Assembly (NCBI GenBank): GCA_021323865.1
Contig: JAJPKF010000012.1
Span: 186,001 to 250,000, forward strand
DNA: 64,000 bases
From: Pseudomonadota bacterium
Lineage (GTDB): Bacteria > Chloroflexota > UBA5177 > JAJPKF01
Direction of reading: 5' to 3'
This document shows positions 1 to 8,800 of the stretch, piece by piece. Under the pieces are notes generated by a model. The model was not told the DNA's origin. It worked only from the letters and a program-made list of their open reading frames with translations, and ran no database searches. The translations under genes were made by a program, and so were the position numbers. The first letter of the stretch is position 1; each line of letters starts with the position of its first letter.

Positions 1-56
1 GGTACGTGCCTTAACCACGAAGCAAGTGGACACCTCGACACGGTACTGTAGTCCGG

Positions 57-85
57 TTGCCAAATTCGTCAAATCGGCCTAAAAT
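57..85 (+). promoter_or_regulatory. Predicted sigma-70-type promoter of rel
   Basis: A TTGCCA -35 box (57-62) and a TAAAAT -10 box (80-85) are separated by 17 bases. Transcription would start near 92, about 120 bases before the proposed ATG of rel. The site argues against any start codon upstream of 92. Confidence 0.5.
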
Positions 86-212
86 CGGCGTAATAGGCGC
101 GTTAACGCTCGAGGGTGGTCGTCCTGCCGCTTCGAGGTCGTCTCGTGCCCTTCCGGGGTTATCAGTGCTCACAGCACGCGAAGTTCCGAACGTAATTGAT
201 CCGACCTTTCCT

Positions 213-2426
213 ATGCTCGTCGAGAGCATGTCGCAGGGCTATGACGACAAGGCTTTGACTCTTGTCGAACGCTCTTACGACTTCGCACGAGAGGCGCACG
301 GTGACACGAGGCGGCTTTCGGGCCAGCCGTACATCGTCCACCCCTTGGCGACCGCGTACTATTTGGCTTCAATGCGCCTGGACCCAGCCACGATATCCGC
401 TGGGATGCTTCATGACGTGGTCGAGGATACGCAGGCCTCGCTCGCGGATGTCGAGACCGAATTTGGACCGACCATCAAGCGATTGGTCGACGGCGTAACG
501 AAGTTCGCGGAGCTGCGCCGTAGGGCCGGCGATCCGCGCGAAGCGGATGGGGATGATCGCAAGAAGCCCGACTATACCCGTGAGCAGGCCGAGAATCTGC
601 GGAAGATGTTTCTGGCCATGGCAGAGGACCCACGCGTCGTCATTGTCAAGCTGGCCGATCGCCTACACAACATGCGGACACTGGACGTCCTTCGAGAGGA
701 AAAGCAGCGACGCATTGCTGCAGACACCCGAGAGATCTATGCCCCCTTGGCTGGTCGCCTGGGGATCGCGCAGCTAAAGTGGCCATTGGAAGATCTAGCG
801 TTCAAGTACCTGGAGCCGGAGCACTACTGGTGGCTGGTGGACCAGCTGGCAGAACAGCTAGGCAGCCGTCAGGAGTTCATCGACTCGATGGTCAGTGGCC
901 TGCGCGAGGCGCTCGCCGGGCAGGGCATTCAGGCCGACATCTACGGACGCCCTAAGCATCTCTACAGCATCTATCGAAAGCTGCTCCGTCCTGAGATCAG
1001 CATGGACATCTCGCGCATCTTTGATCTCTTTGCGATTCGAGTGCTGACGGAAACCGAGGTCGAATGCTACCAAGCCCTGGGAATCGTGCACTCGATGTGG
1101 CCGCCAATGGGTTCTCGGATCAAGGACTATATCGCTCTCCCGAAGCCGAATGGCTATCAGTCACTGCATACGACGGTGGTGCCGGCGAACGGCAGAACCA
1201 TCGAGGTGCAGATTCGCACCGTCGCCATGCATGAGATCGCCGAGTTCGGCCTTGCCGCCCACTGGTACTACAAGGAACGAGGTCAGTCGGTCAGTCTGCC
1301 CGACACGCTCACCTCATGGGTGAAGGCCTTGACCAGCTGGCAACAGGAGCTGGGTCAGGACGCCGCCGACTTCGTGGACACGCTGAAGGTTGACATGTTC
1401 GGCGGCGAGGTCTTCGTGTTCAGTCCCCGCGGAGACGTCATCGACCTCCCGGCGGGCTCTACGCCCGTTGATTTCGCCTATCGCATCCACACCGACATCG
1501 GAAACCGCTGTATCGGCGCCAAGGTGAACGGCATCATGGTGCCGCTCAATCATGAATTGCAAACCGCCGACCGGGTCGAAATCCTGACCACCAAAATTGC
1601 ACGTGGTCCCAGCCGCGACTGGATGAGCTTCGTCAAGACGGCGTCGGCCCGACAGAAGATCAGACAGTGGTTCAAGCGCCAGAATCGGGACGATAACATC
1701 GCCCGCGGCCGCGATCTCCTAGACCATGAGCTACAGCGCCTCGACCAGCGCCGGTTCAGCGAGGTCAATCTCGAGCTTCTCGGCAAAGTGGCCGTCAACT
1801 TGCATTACAAGTCCCTTGAGGACCTCCTGGCCGCCATCGGCTACGGGGCGCAGTCGGCGCACGGCGTGGTGGCCCGGCTGGGGCTGCGAAACCAGCCCGA
1901 CGACGGCCAGCTGCCGGCCGAGGCGCCCCCAACGCGCCAACCGACTCCGGGAGTCCAGGTCATGGGTGTCGGGAACCTCTTGACGCGAATCGCGTCGTGT
2001 TGCTCTCCTGTCCTGGGCGATCCGATCGTGGGCTACATCACGCGCAATCGCGGCGTCACCGTCCATCGACAGGACTGTCCCCGCATCCGTTCAGAGGTCG
2101 AGCGAGAGCGCCTCGTTCCCGTTGAGTGGGGCAAGCAGGGGTCCCAGGAGGTCTATCCGGTACCGGTTGTCATAGACGCCTGGGATCGAGACGGACTGTT
2201 GCGGGACATCGCGGCCATGATGAGCGACGAACAAATCGGTTTGAGCGCCGCCAATGCAACTACCCACAAGGACGGCTCCGCAAGCATTCGGATTACGGTT
2301 CGTATCGCCGGCATCGACCAGCTGTCACGAGTCTTCAACCGGCTGGAACAGATTCCCGGCGTCCGCTCTGTCCATCGAGAGGGTGCAAACAGCCGGGGAA
2401 CCGGCCGGCCGGCGGCCACCGTTTAG
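213..2426 (+). CDS. rel: Bifunctional (p)ppGpp synthetase/hydrolase, RelA/SpoT family
   Basis: This is the cytoplasmic stringent-response enzyme that makes and degrades (p)ppGpp. The order is the full long Rel layout: an HD hydrolase domain with the LHDVVEDT motif (His-Asp at residues 67-68), a synthetase domain ending in the YIALPKPNGYQSLHTTV segment (about 306-322), a TGS domain (about 394-455) and a C-terminal ACT domain (about 650-725). The 737-residue length is normal for the family. The frame is open back to a TTG at 57, but a good promoter lies at 57-85, so the ATG at 213 (MLVESMSQGYDD) is preferred. The intact HD motif suggests both activities, which would make this the sole Rel. It ends 8 bases before the convergent cvpA-like gene. 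Confidence 0.95.
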   Translation: MLVESMSQGYDDKALTLVERSYDFAREAHGDTRRLSGQPYIVHPLATAYYLASMRLDPATISAGMLHDVVEDTQASLADVETEFGPTIKRLVDGVTKFAELRRRAGDPREADGDDRKKPDYTREQAENLRKMFLAMAEDPRVVIVKLADRLHNMRTLDVLREEKQRRIAADTREIYAPLAGRLGIAQLKWPLEDLAFKYLEPEHYWWLVDQLAEQLGSRQEFIDSMVSGLREALAGQGIQADIYGRPKHLYSIYRKLLRPEISMDISRIFDLFAIRVLTETEVECYQALGIVHSMWPPMGSRIKDYIALPKPNGYQSLHTTVVPANGRTIEVQIRTVAMHEIAEFGLAAHWYYKERGQSVSLPDTLTSWVKALTSWQQELGQDAADFVDTLKVDMFGGEVFVFSPRGDVIDLPAGSTPVDFAYRIHTDIGNRCIGAKVNGIMVPLNHELQTADRVEILTTKIARGPSRDWMSFVKTASARQKIRQWFKRQNRDDNIARGRDLLDHELQRLDQRRFSEVNLELLGKVAVNLHYKSLEDLLAAIGYGAQSAHGVVARLGLRNQPDDGQLPAEAPPTRQPTPGVQVMGVGNLLTRIASCCSPVLGDPIVGYITRNRGVTVHRQDCPRIRSEVERERLVPVEWGKQGSQEVYPVPVVIDAWDRDGLLRDIAAMMSDEQIGLSAANATTHKDGSASIRITVRIAGIDQLSRVFNRLEQIPGVRSVHREGANSRGTGRPAATV

Positions 2427-2433
2427 ACCCACT

Positions 2434-2919
2434 CTATCCGCGCACCCGCAAATGGCCCGGAATCAAGGAGTGCAGGCCTGGGACGACTCCACGGAAGTAC
2501 GGGGCAAGGTGGGATGCGTGGAGACCTGCATGCAGAGAGACATCATGCGACCGAGCGGCGAGGATGATCAGCACCTCGACGGCAACGACGCCGCTGATTC
2601 CACCCAGCACCAGGCCACCGAGACGATCGACCAGCACCAGCGGTGTGAATCGCGCTATGCCCCTCAACAGGTTTCCGATGATCGAGCCTGCGCTCCAAAC
2701 GACCAGCACAATGGCAAGAAAGGCGATGGCCGTGACGAGGCGATCGCGATGGGCGAACACCTCCAGGAAGTCCCGCACGGTCTTGTAGTTCCGCTCGGCA
2801 AGGTAGAGCCCGCCGAGTAGGCCGACAATGGACGCCACTTGGACAATCAGACCGCGTATTGCCCCATAGAGGGCTGATAGGGCGATGATGACGAGAATGA
2901 CCACGTCGACCCAGTGCAC
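2434..2919 (-). CDS. CvpA family membrane protein
   Basis: This 161-residue integral membrane protein has about four hydrophobic segments, beginning with the typical CvpA N-terminus (MHWVDVVILVIIALSALYG), followed by a conserved Gly-rich G-L-V-L-G-G-I-S-G loop near residues 105-115. CvpA proteins are known for colicin V production in E. coli, but in most bacteria their role is a general membrane or cell-envelope one and is not defined. It converges on rel with an 8-base gap and has its own divergent upstream region shared with the acyl-CoA ligase. No partner gene is evident. Confidence 0.8.
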   Translation of the reverse strand: MHWVDVVILVIIALSALYGAIRGLIVQVASIVGLLGGLYLAERNYKTVRDFLEVFAHRDRLVTAIAFLAIVLVVWSAGSIIGNLLRGIARFTPLVLVDRLGGLVLGGISGVVAVEVLIILAARSHDVSLHAGLHASHLAPYFRGVVPGLHSLIPGHLRVRG

Positions 2920-3027
2920 CCAGGAGCCTCCTCTCTGGCAGCAGTCTACAGCAGCGCCTCGCCGGGAGGGCAGCTCTTGGATTCCTCTCCTCGGCCGCCA
3001 TCACGGTGCTAGGATGTACCAGCCAAA

Positions 3028-4893
3028 ATGACCGGAGTCGAGCAGGAGAGAAGGCAGGCGCAAGAGGCTTCCGCCGGCACCGAGAGACCCTGGCTCGCGA
3101 GCTACCCGGCCGATGTCCAGCCTTCGCTCAGCTATCCGAATCTCGCCATTGGCCACATCCTCGACGAGGTGGCCGGCCGACATCCCTCGGCGGAGGCGTT
3201 GGTTTTCCAAGGGCAGTCGCTCACCTGGAGCCAAGTACAGGACCGCTCGGAAGCGCTGAGCCGGTCCCTGTCGGCCCTGGGGGTTGCCAAAGGCGACCGT
3301 GTGGTGTTGCTGCTGCCCAACGTGCCGCATTTTGTGATCGCCTACTATGCCACCCTCAAACTGGGCGCCATCGTCGTCGCCGCTAGCCCCCTCTTTACGG
3401 AGGTTGAGCTAGAACACTACTTGGCCTCGACGGAACCAAAAGTCATCATCACGCTCGATCTCCTTGCGGCCAAGGTCGTCGGCGTGCGAGAACGTCAAGG
3501 AATCGAGCACCTCGTCATTGGTTCGGTGCTGGACTTGCTTCCGTTAACCAAACGCCTCACGGCTGCCTGGTTCTTGGCCTATCTGTCGTGGATCAAGCGC
3601 TTTGAACGGGGCTCTTCCCCACTCGCTCCAGTCGCCCAAGGTCTGGCGGATGTCGCCGTCCGGCTCGCTCCTGTCCTGGGCCCCCTTCGGGAATCGGCCG
3701 GGGGCAGCGCCGCATATGTGGGGCCCGGTATTCATCAGTTTCGAGACCTCCTGGGGCATCGGTCGCCGGGCCCCGCCGGGACAGTGGTCTCTCCGTCGGA
3801 TCCCGCGGTGATCCTGTACACAACCGGAACGACAGGTCGGCCCAAGGGAGCCCTCCTCTCCCACGCCAACCTCATCGCAAATGCCTCACAGATGCGCCAA
3901 TGGTTCCCGCAACTGAAGGACGGGCGGGAGACGATCCTCGCAGTCCTTCCCTTCTTCCATGCCTACGGGCTCACGCTCGTGATGAACGCCGGACTGCTCC
4001 TTGCAGCGCGATCCGTTCTGATACCTCGGCCGATCCTCGGGGACATTTTTGAAGCCATCAAGAAGTACCGGCCTACAGCTCTCCCTGGAGTTCCCACCCT
4101 CTTCACGGCAATCGCGGACAGCGATCGAGTCGCGCACTACGACCTTCGCTCCGTTCGCATCTGCGTCAGCGGCGGAGCACCCCTGCCGGTGGAAGTGAAA
4201 CAGCGCTTCGAAGCCCTGACCGGCGGGCATCTCTACGAGGGCTACGGACTTACCGAAGCCGGGCCTCTCACCCATGCCCAGCCCTACGATCAGTCGGCTC
4301 CGGCCGGAAGTATCGGACTGCCGGTGGCCGACACCGAGGCCATGCTCGTAGACGGGGACGAGCGACCGGTGCGGCCGGGAGAGCGGGGCGAGCTTCTGGT
4401 GCGGGGCCCTCAGGTCATGTTGGGGTACTGGAGGGAGCCGAAAGAGACGGCAGACATCCTGCGGGATGGCTGGCTGCACACCGGTGACATTGCCACCATG
4501 GACGGCGAGGGCTTTTTCTTCATCGTGGACCGCAAGAAAGACCTCATCATTACGGGGGGCGAAAATATCGCTCCCCGTGAAATCGAAGAGGCGCTTTATC
4601 GGTTTCCGAAAGTGCATGAAGCCGTCGTGGCCGGCATTCCGCATCAATTTGGCGGTGAGATCGCCAAGGCCTATGTGGTTCTCAAGCAGGGCGAGACCGC
4701 TACCCCTCGAGAGATCAAGCGCTGGCTTGGCACTCAGCTCGCCCACTACAAAGTCCCTCGGGAGGTTGAGTTCCGTACCGAGCTGCCCAAGTCTCCGATG
4801 GGTAAGCTGCTCCGACGACCACTGATTGACGAGGAGCGCTCCCGTTCGAGGCCCGGCACCGAAGCCGAACAGCAGGCCGAAGCTGTCTCATAA
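3028..4893 (+). CDS. Long-chain fatty acid--CoA ligase (AMP-forming)
   Basis: This enzyme activates a fatty acid with ATP to an acyl-adenylate and then to acyl-CoA. The ATP-binding signature YTTGTTGRPKGALLSH lies near residues 262-278. The YGLTEAGP motif, the GDIATMD hinge region, the DRKKDLIITGGENI motif (about 500-513) and the C-terminal PKSPMGKLLRR segment with the catalytic Lys follow in order. The 621 residues exceed the usual 500-560 because of an insertion around residues 150-250. A TAGGAT -10-like hexamer ends only 12 bases before the ATG, so the transcript may have a very short leader. The substrate chain length cannot be told from sequence. The end overlaps recX by 68 bases. Confidence 0.88.
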   Translation: MTGVEQERRQAQEASAGTERPWLASYPADVQPSLSYPNLAIGHILDEVAGRHPSAEALVFQGQSLTWSQVQDRSEALSRSLSALGVAKGDRVVLLLPNVPHFVIAYYATLKLGAIVVAASPLFTEVELEHYLASTEPKVIITLDLLAAKVVGVRERQGIEHLVIGSVLDLLPLTKRLTAAWFLAYLSWIKRFERGSSPLAPVAQGLADVAVRLAPVLGPLRESAGGSAAYVGPGIHQFRDLLGHRSPGPAGTVVSPSDPAVILYTTGTTGRPKGALLSHANLIANASQMRQWFPQLKDGRETILAVLPFFHAYGLTLVMNAGLLLAARSVLIPRPILGDIFEAIKKYRPTALPGVPTLFTAIADSDRVAHYDLRSVRICVSGGAPLPVEVKQRFEALTGGHLYEGYGLTEAGPLTHAQPYDQSAPAGSIGLPVADTEAMLVDGDERPVRPGERGELLVRGPQVMLGYWREPKETADILRDGWLHTGDIATMDGEGFFFIVDRKKDLIITGGENIAPREIEEALYRFPKVHEAVVAGIPHQFGGEIAKAYVVLKQGETATPREIKRWLGTQLAHYKVPREVEFRTELPKSPMGKLLRRPLIDEERSRSRPGTEAEQQAEAVS

Positions 4894-5428
4894 GCAGCGG
4901 CCCGACCGACGTTACTCAAGCGCCTCTCAGGACCCGGCCGGCGAATCCATTCCTGATGAGGAGACGCTTGGCAAGGCATATGATCGATGTCTTGGTTTCC
5001 TCGCATTCCGGCCTCGAAGTCGGCATGAAGTGGACGCCTACCTCAGGAGGAAGGGCATTGATTCCTCGGTCGCCGATGTGGTTCTCGAGCGACTGGAGAA
5101 AACCAGCCTGCTCGGCGATCGTGAGTTCGCCCTCTTTTGGACCTCCAACCGGCAGCAGTTCTCTCCAAGAGGAGACCGAGCCCTGCGCTACGAGCTCAGT
5201 CAGCGCGGCGTTGCCAGGGAGAATATCGAGCAAGCGATGGTCACGCTTCCTACGGAAATAGAGCGGGCCCGACTGGCGGCCGCGAAGAAGCTTGCCTCAC
5301 TTTCACGCGGCGACCCGGAGTTGATCCGGACGCGCCTCACCGCATTCTTGGGACGCCGTGGCTTCGGCTACACCGTGTGCCGACAGGTCGTCCAGGAGTT
5401 GACCGACCTGGATCGCGTTGATGAGTAA
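4826..5428 (+). CDS. recX: Regulatory protein RecX
   Basis: RecX proteins bind RecA filaments and limit recombinase activity. The three-helix RecX repeats are visible: AYDRCLGFLAFRPRSRHEVDAYL (about residues 51-73), then DVVLERLEKTSLLGDREFALFWTSNRQ, then GDRALRYELSQRGV. The C-terminal repeat contains RTRLTAFLGRRGFGYTVCRQVV. The core covers residues 50-198; the first 45 residues are basic and low in complexity. The only start that spans this extension is a TTG at 4826 inside the acyl-CoA ligase gene, so the true start may be later. There is no recA in the window, so recX is separated from its usual neighbour here. Confidence 0.85.
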   Translation: MTRSAPVRGPAPKPNSRPKLSHKQRPDRRYSSASQDPAGESIPDEETLGKAYDRCLGFLAFRPRSRHEVDAYLRRKGIDSSVADVVLERLEKTSLLGDREFALFWTSNRQQFSPRGDRALRYELSQRGVARENIEQAMVTLPTEIERARLAAAKKLASLSRGDPELIRTRLTAFLGRRGFGYTVCRQVVQELTDLDRVDE

Positions 5429-5603
5429 CGGAGCGGTCTCGCCATTTGAAGTCCGATCTTGAGGGTCAGGCGATTGCTCACGCCAATCGGATTCCAACCG
5501 TTCTCGGAGGGAGACGGTTACAATTCAGTGCTCAAAATCTGGCCGGCAGACCGGCGATAGCCGCGTGACCCCTCTGCCGCGAACGGTCATCCCTGGAGGC
5601 TCT

Positions 5604-6617
5604 GTGCCCGCGCTCCCCTACCGTCGTATCGTCCTGTCCGCAGGATTCGTCTTCCTTCTTGCCGGTTGCGGCATTCAACAGGTTCAGCCGAAGACCAGCC
5701 CGGGCGCCACGCCGGCAACGGCGCCCACGACCCCACCCGTGCCTACGGTTACCGTCTCAGGCGGCTCGGTGGCCGCGACGGTTGACGGCGCCAAGATACC
5801 AATGTCGATCTTCAAGGCCTTCCTGCATAGCGCACTTCACCAGGAGCGGCTTAATCCAACGCAGATAACCCCTCCGCGACAGCTTGCGAAATCCACCATC
5901 GAGTCTCTGATCCAGAACCAGCTCATCCTCAATGCCGCTGCCCGCCGTGGCATCGTGGCCAGTCCGGCCGCCGTCCATCGGGAGGTGCAGTCATTTATCC
6001 GTCAGTCCCGAGGCAAGAAAGCCTTCGCCCTGCGACTAAAGCAATTGGGGCTGCCCCAGAAGGTGGTGCCCTATATCGCGCGGATTAACGTCCTTGGTAG
6101 CAAGCTGAGATCCAAGGTTGCACCGCTGTCATCGACCGGACCGGTCGCGACCGCCCGGCAGATTCTCATCATGCCGGCCCCCACGGTCAGTGCGTGTCCT
6201 CACAAGCGATTGAGCTCGGCTCAGGCGCATGTCTTCGCCAGGAGACTCGTCAGCGAAATTTCGTCCGGTAAAAGCTTCGCCCAGCTTGCTCGGAAGTGCT
6301 CCGACGACCGCAGCAGCCTTGGCGGCAGCGCTCAACACGGCGGGATGCAGCAGAACCCTGCGGTGCCGGGCAGCACCCTGCTCTATCCGACCGGCGGATT
6401 CGTGCCCAATTTTGAGAAGGCCGTTTTCTCGGGGCCGGTGAACAAGCTGCAGCTCATCCATTCCCGGTTCGGCTATCACATCGTGCAGGTTCTGAGTCGG
6501 CGAACCGGCAAGTATCCGCCCGGCGTCGCGGCTCAGGTGCAGGCAGCTACCTTCAGCACCTGGCTTGCCCATCAGCGGGCCCAGGCCAAGACGCACATCC
6601 TCGAGTCCGTCAAGTAA
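5604..6617 (+). CDS. PpiC-type peptidyl-prolyl isomerase lipoprotein (PrsA/SurA-like)
   Basis: This is an extracytoplasmic foldase anchored as a lipoprotein. The GTG at 5604 is preceded by GGAGG at proper spacing and gives a classic lipoprotein signal ending in LLAGC with the modified Cys at about residue 21. A Pro/Thr-rich linker follows. The SurA-like N domain (ATVDGAKIPMSIFKAFL, then TIESLIQNQLILNAAARRG) covers about residues 55-150. The parvulin domain runs from ARQILIMPAP through FAQLARKCSDD and LGGSAQHGG to FGYHIVQVLSR (about 190-310). The 337 residues fit PrsA-type proteins. It likely helps secreted proteins fold at the outer face of the membrane. The frame extends to a GTG at 5565 with no ribosome site. 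Confidence 0.87.
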   Translation: MPALPYRRIVLSAGFVFLLAGCGIQQVQPKTSPGATPATAPTTPPVPTVTVSGGSVAATVDGAKIPMSIFKAFLHSALHQERLNPTQITPPRQLAKSTIESLIQNQLILNAAARRGIVASPAAVHREVQSFIRQSRGKKAFALRLKQLGLPQKVVPYIARINVLGSKLRSKVAPLSSTGPVATARQILIMPAPTVSACPHKRLSSAQAHVFARRLVSEISSGKSFAQLARKCSDDRSSLGGSAQHGGMQQNPAVPGSTLLYPTGGFVPNFEKAVFSGPVNKLQLIHSRFGYHIVQVLSRRTGKYPPGVAAQVQAATFSTWLAHQRAQAKTHILESVK

Positions 6618-6621
6618 TCGA

Positions 6622-7344
6622 TTAGCCCGCCGGACAGAGGATGCGTCCGCAGTTCGTACAGAGAACGATGTCGGGCCCTCGGGCATGTTGCACATCGGCT
6701 GGTGGGAGCTGGACTCGGCACCACTGACACACCCCGCCATCCACTGCGGAAACTGCGTGCCCCAGCCGCTCTCGAAGTCGTTCGTATTGAGAGAGGCGAG
6801 CAGGCGGTAGCTCCTGGACTCGTTCCTGCCGTGCGGCGACGAGCGAGTCAAGCTGGGTTTGACGGCTCTGCCGCTCCGCCAGCAAGGAGTTGGTCATAGC
6901 CGCCCGATCGGATTCCAAGCGCTCCAAGCGACCTCGTCCCTCTTCGAGACTGGCGGTCAGAGATTCAATTTCCTCCATCAGCTCCAATTCCCGATCCTCA
7001 CTCTCCACCTGTCGCTTCGTCGCGTGGGAGATCTCTGCTTCTATGGAGGCCAGCTCGCGGGAATCGTGCACAGAACCGCCATAAAGCCGACTGTTCAGCC
7101 GGGTGATGGTGTTCCGAAGATCTTGGGCATCGGTGTCCAGTCTGCGGAGCTCCGTCTGAGCCGTCTGCAGTCGAGCCTCCTGTTCCGACAGGCGGCGGCG
7201 GGCCGACTCGATCTCCTGGCTCGACGCGAGTCTTCGACGGATGGACTCAATCGCCGAATGCTCGCCCTCGATCTGAACGTCGAGGTCCTGAAGCTCCAAG
7301 AGCGGCTGGGCGGCGGCAGACATATCCGAGTGTATTGCTCCCAT
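6622..7344 (-). CDS. Coiled-coil protein with C-terminal C4 zinc ribbon (CdsZ/CT398-like)
   Basis: This 240-residue protein is almost entirely a long heptad-rich coiled coil (about residues 15-190, rich in Glu, Arg, Leu, Ser) ending in a compact zinc ribbon with the pairs CQWC and CTNC spaced about 25 residues apart and a terminal RILCPAG. The same architecture defines the C4-type zinc-ribbon family that includes chlamydial CT398. Its function in free-living bacteria is not established; nucleic-acid or RNase H-linked roles have been suggested from gene context. The ATG at 7344 (MGAIHSD) is preferred over one at 7377, which overlaps the divergent mutY-like start. Confidence 0.75.
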   Translation of the reverse strand: MGAIHSDMSAAAQPLLELQDLDVQIEGEHSAIESIRRRLASSQEIESARRRLSEQEARLQTAQTELRRLDTDAQDLRNTITRLNSRLYGGSVHDSRELASIEAEISHATKRQVESEDRELELMEEIESLTASLEEGRGRLERLESDRAAMTNSLLAERQSRQTQLDSLVAARQERVQELPPARLSQYERLRERLGHAVSAVDGGVCQWCRVQLPPADVQHARGPDIVLCTNCGRILCPAG

Positions 7345-7375
7345 CCGTTCGCATCCTCGCTCTTTGAGGCGCCGC

Positions 7376-8236
7376 ATGGCTAAACCCGCCTCGACCCGCC
7401 GGGAGAGGCCGGCTTGGTGTCCCTCCGAATCCTGCGTCCGGGCCGTACAGGCTGAGGTCCTTGCCTGGTTCGACGATCATGGTCGAGATCTCCCATGGCG
7501 AAAGACCCGGGACCCGTACCGCATCCTGGTTTCGGAGATCATGCTCCAGCAGACTCAGGTCTCCCGTGTCATTCCCGCATTCCTGGGGTTCATCGAGCGC
7601 TTTCCGACCATCTCGTCGCTTGCCGCCTCCCGCACGGCCGACGTTCTCCGCTGCTGGCAGGGTCTGGGCTACAACCGGCGGGCGCGCATGCTGCACCAGA
7701 CGGCCGTGCAGGTGACATCACTTCACCCCGGCGAGTTTCCTCACGACCTCGATGGCCTCACCCGCCTCCCCGGCATCGGCTCCTATACGGCACGAGCAAT
7801 CTGCTGCTTCGCCTTTGATCTACAGGTGGCAGTCGTTGAGACGAACACCCGGCGAGCGATCCAGTTCTTCGCCGGGCGTGAGGGCGTTACAATCCCGGCG
7901 TGCCAGATCCAACAAGTCGCCGACCGGCTGCTTCCCAAGGGTCGCGCTTGGTCTTGGAATCAGGCGCTCATCGACTTCGGGGCGGCCCTTCCCAGAACGC
8001 CGGCACGTACACGGCCTGGGAAGGCCGAACCGTTTGCCCAGTCGGACCGATTCTGGCGAGGCCGGGTGCTGGCGACCCTGTGCTCCACTGACTCTGCGCT
8101 CGGCTTCGGTGAGCTGCTCGCGAGGCTACCCGGTAACCCTGACGCGGTCCGTGTTCGAGAGCTTGTCCAAAGGCTCGCCAGTGAGCGACTCATTTGGCTC
8201 GACCAGGAGTCAGACAACATCTCGCTGCCGCCATGA
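7376..8236 (+). CDS. A/G-specific adenine glycosylase-like protein, Fe-S cluster-less
   Basis: This is a HhH-GPD DNA glycosylase of the MutY branch. The LPWRKTRDPYRILVSEIMLQQTQV segment (about residues 40-63) carries the catalytic Glu in EIMLQQTQV. The helix-hairpin-helix LTRLPGIGSYTARAICCF is intact. Three features differ from classical MutY: the four C-terminal cysteines of the 4Fe-4S loop are absent (ALIDFGAALPRTPARTRPGK has none), the residue at the Asp138 position is Glu (VVETNTRRA, where MutY has LDGNV or LDTNV), and the 286-residue chain lacks the NUDIX-like 8-oxoG recognition domain. Similar cluster-less forms exist in other bacteria from memory, so this is a subfamily rather than a broken gene. 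The substrate may not be A:8-oxoG. Confidence 0.8.
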   Translation: MAKPASTRRERPAWCPSESCVRAVQAEVLAWFDDHGRDLPWRKTRDPYRILVSEIMLQQTQVSRVIPAFLGFIERFPTISSLAASRTADVLRCWQGLGYNRRARMLHQTAVQVTSLHPGEFPHDLDGLTRLPGIGSYTARAICCFAFDLQVAVVETNTRRAIQFFAGREGVTIPACQIQQVADRLLPKGRAWSWNQALIDFGAALPRTPARTRPGKAEPFAQSDRFWRGRVLATLCSTDSALGFGELLARLPGNPDAVRVRELVQRLASERLIWLDQESDNISLPP

Positions 8237-8737
8237 CTCGATTACCCAGTCGCTCACCGACCTCGGGCTCTCGGGGACCATGGTATTGACCACCAGCATG
8301 GGGCCGAGTTGGAGGGGAGCGTCGTATCGGTTGAAGATGTCCGCTGAGAGATCGGTGTCGATATGCACGGGATGACGACAGGTCACTCGTCGGCGGTACC
8401 GTTCCCGCGCAACTTTGTAGGAACAATGGCAGAAGATTTCCAGCGCTTGGGCATCGAGCTGCCGAATTTGTGATGCGAGATCCGAGGGCCGAGGATCCAG
8501 ATTGCAATCGATGATTAGACGTTCATACCAACCGGCGACCATCCAGAGCGTGTGCACGGCCGCGGCGCCTAACCGCTGCGTCCATTCCACGTCTCGTGAG
8601 GACGGTTGCAGCGCGTCGTCCAGAGCTTCCTTGATCTGATCTTTCCCGATCAGTGGAATATGGAGCCGGTCCGCCAAATGGCTGGCCACGGTGGTCTTTC
8701 CCGTCGCCGGCGCCCCCGTAACGAGAATTAACTTCAT
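8210..8737 (-). CDS. P-loop AAA/kinase-like protein
   Basis: This 175-residue protein starts with a Walker A motif at once (LVTGAPATGKTTVASHLA, residues 5-22), followed by LIGKDQIKEALDD, a substrate-site pattern seen in small nucleoside or shikimate-like kinases and zeta-toxin-related ATPases. LIIDCNLDP resembles a Walker B strand, and a CSYKVARERYRRR segment looks like an arginine-rich lid. The family contains many uncharacterised kinases of small molecules, so the substrate cannot be named. Its last 27 bases overlap the end of the convergent mutY-like gene. No antitoxin-like partner is adjacent. Confidence 0.6.
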   Translation of the reverse strand: MKLILVTGAPATGKTTVASHLADRLHIPLIGKDQIKEALDDALQPSSRDVEWTQRLGAAAVHTLWMVAGWYERLIIDCNLDPRPSDLASQIRQLDAQALEIFCHCSYKVARERYRRRVTCRHPVHIDTDLSADIFNRYDAPLQLGPMLVVNTMVPESPRSVSDWVIESWRQRDVV

Positions 8738-8770
8738 GCGGCCATCTGCCTATCTCCTGCGGCGCCCAAG

Positions 8771-8776
8771 TAGACT
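8771..8776 (+). promoter_or_regulatory. Possible -10 element of hemA
   Basis: A TAGACT hexamer matches the -10 box found in the lysine operon promoter. No convincing -35 box is seen 16-18 bases upstream. Transcription from it would start near 8783, just before hemA. Confidence 0.3.
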
Positions 8777-8800
8777 TGAGCAGCACGGATGAGGGCTGGC

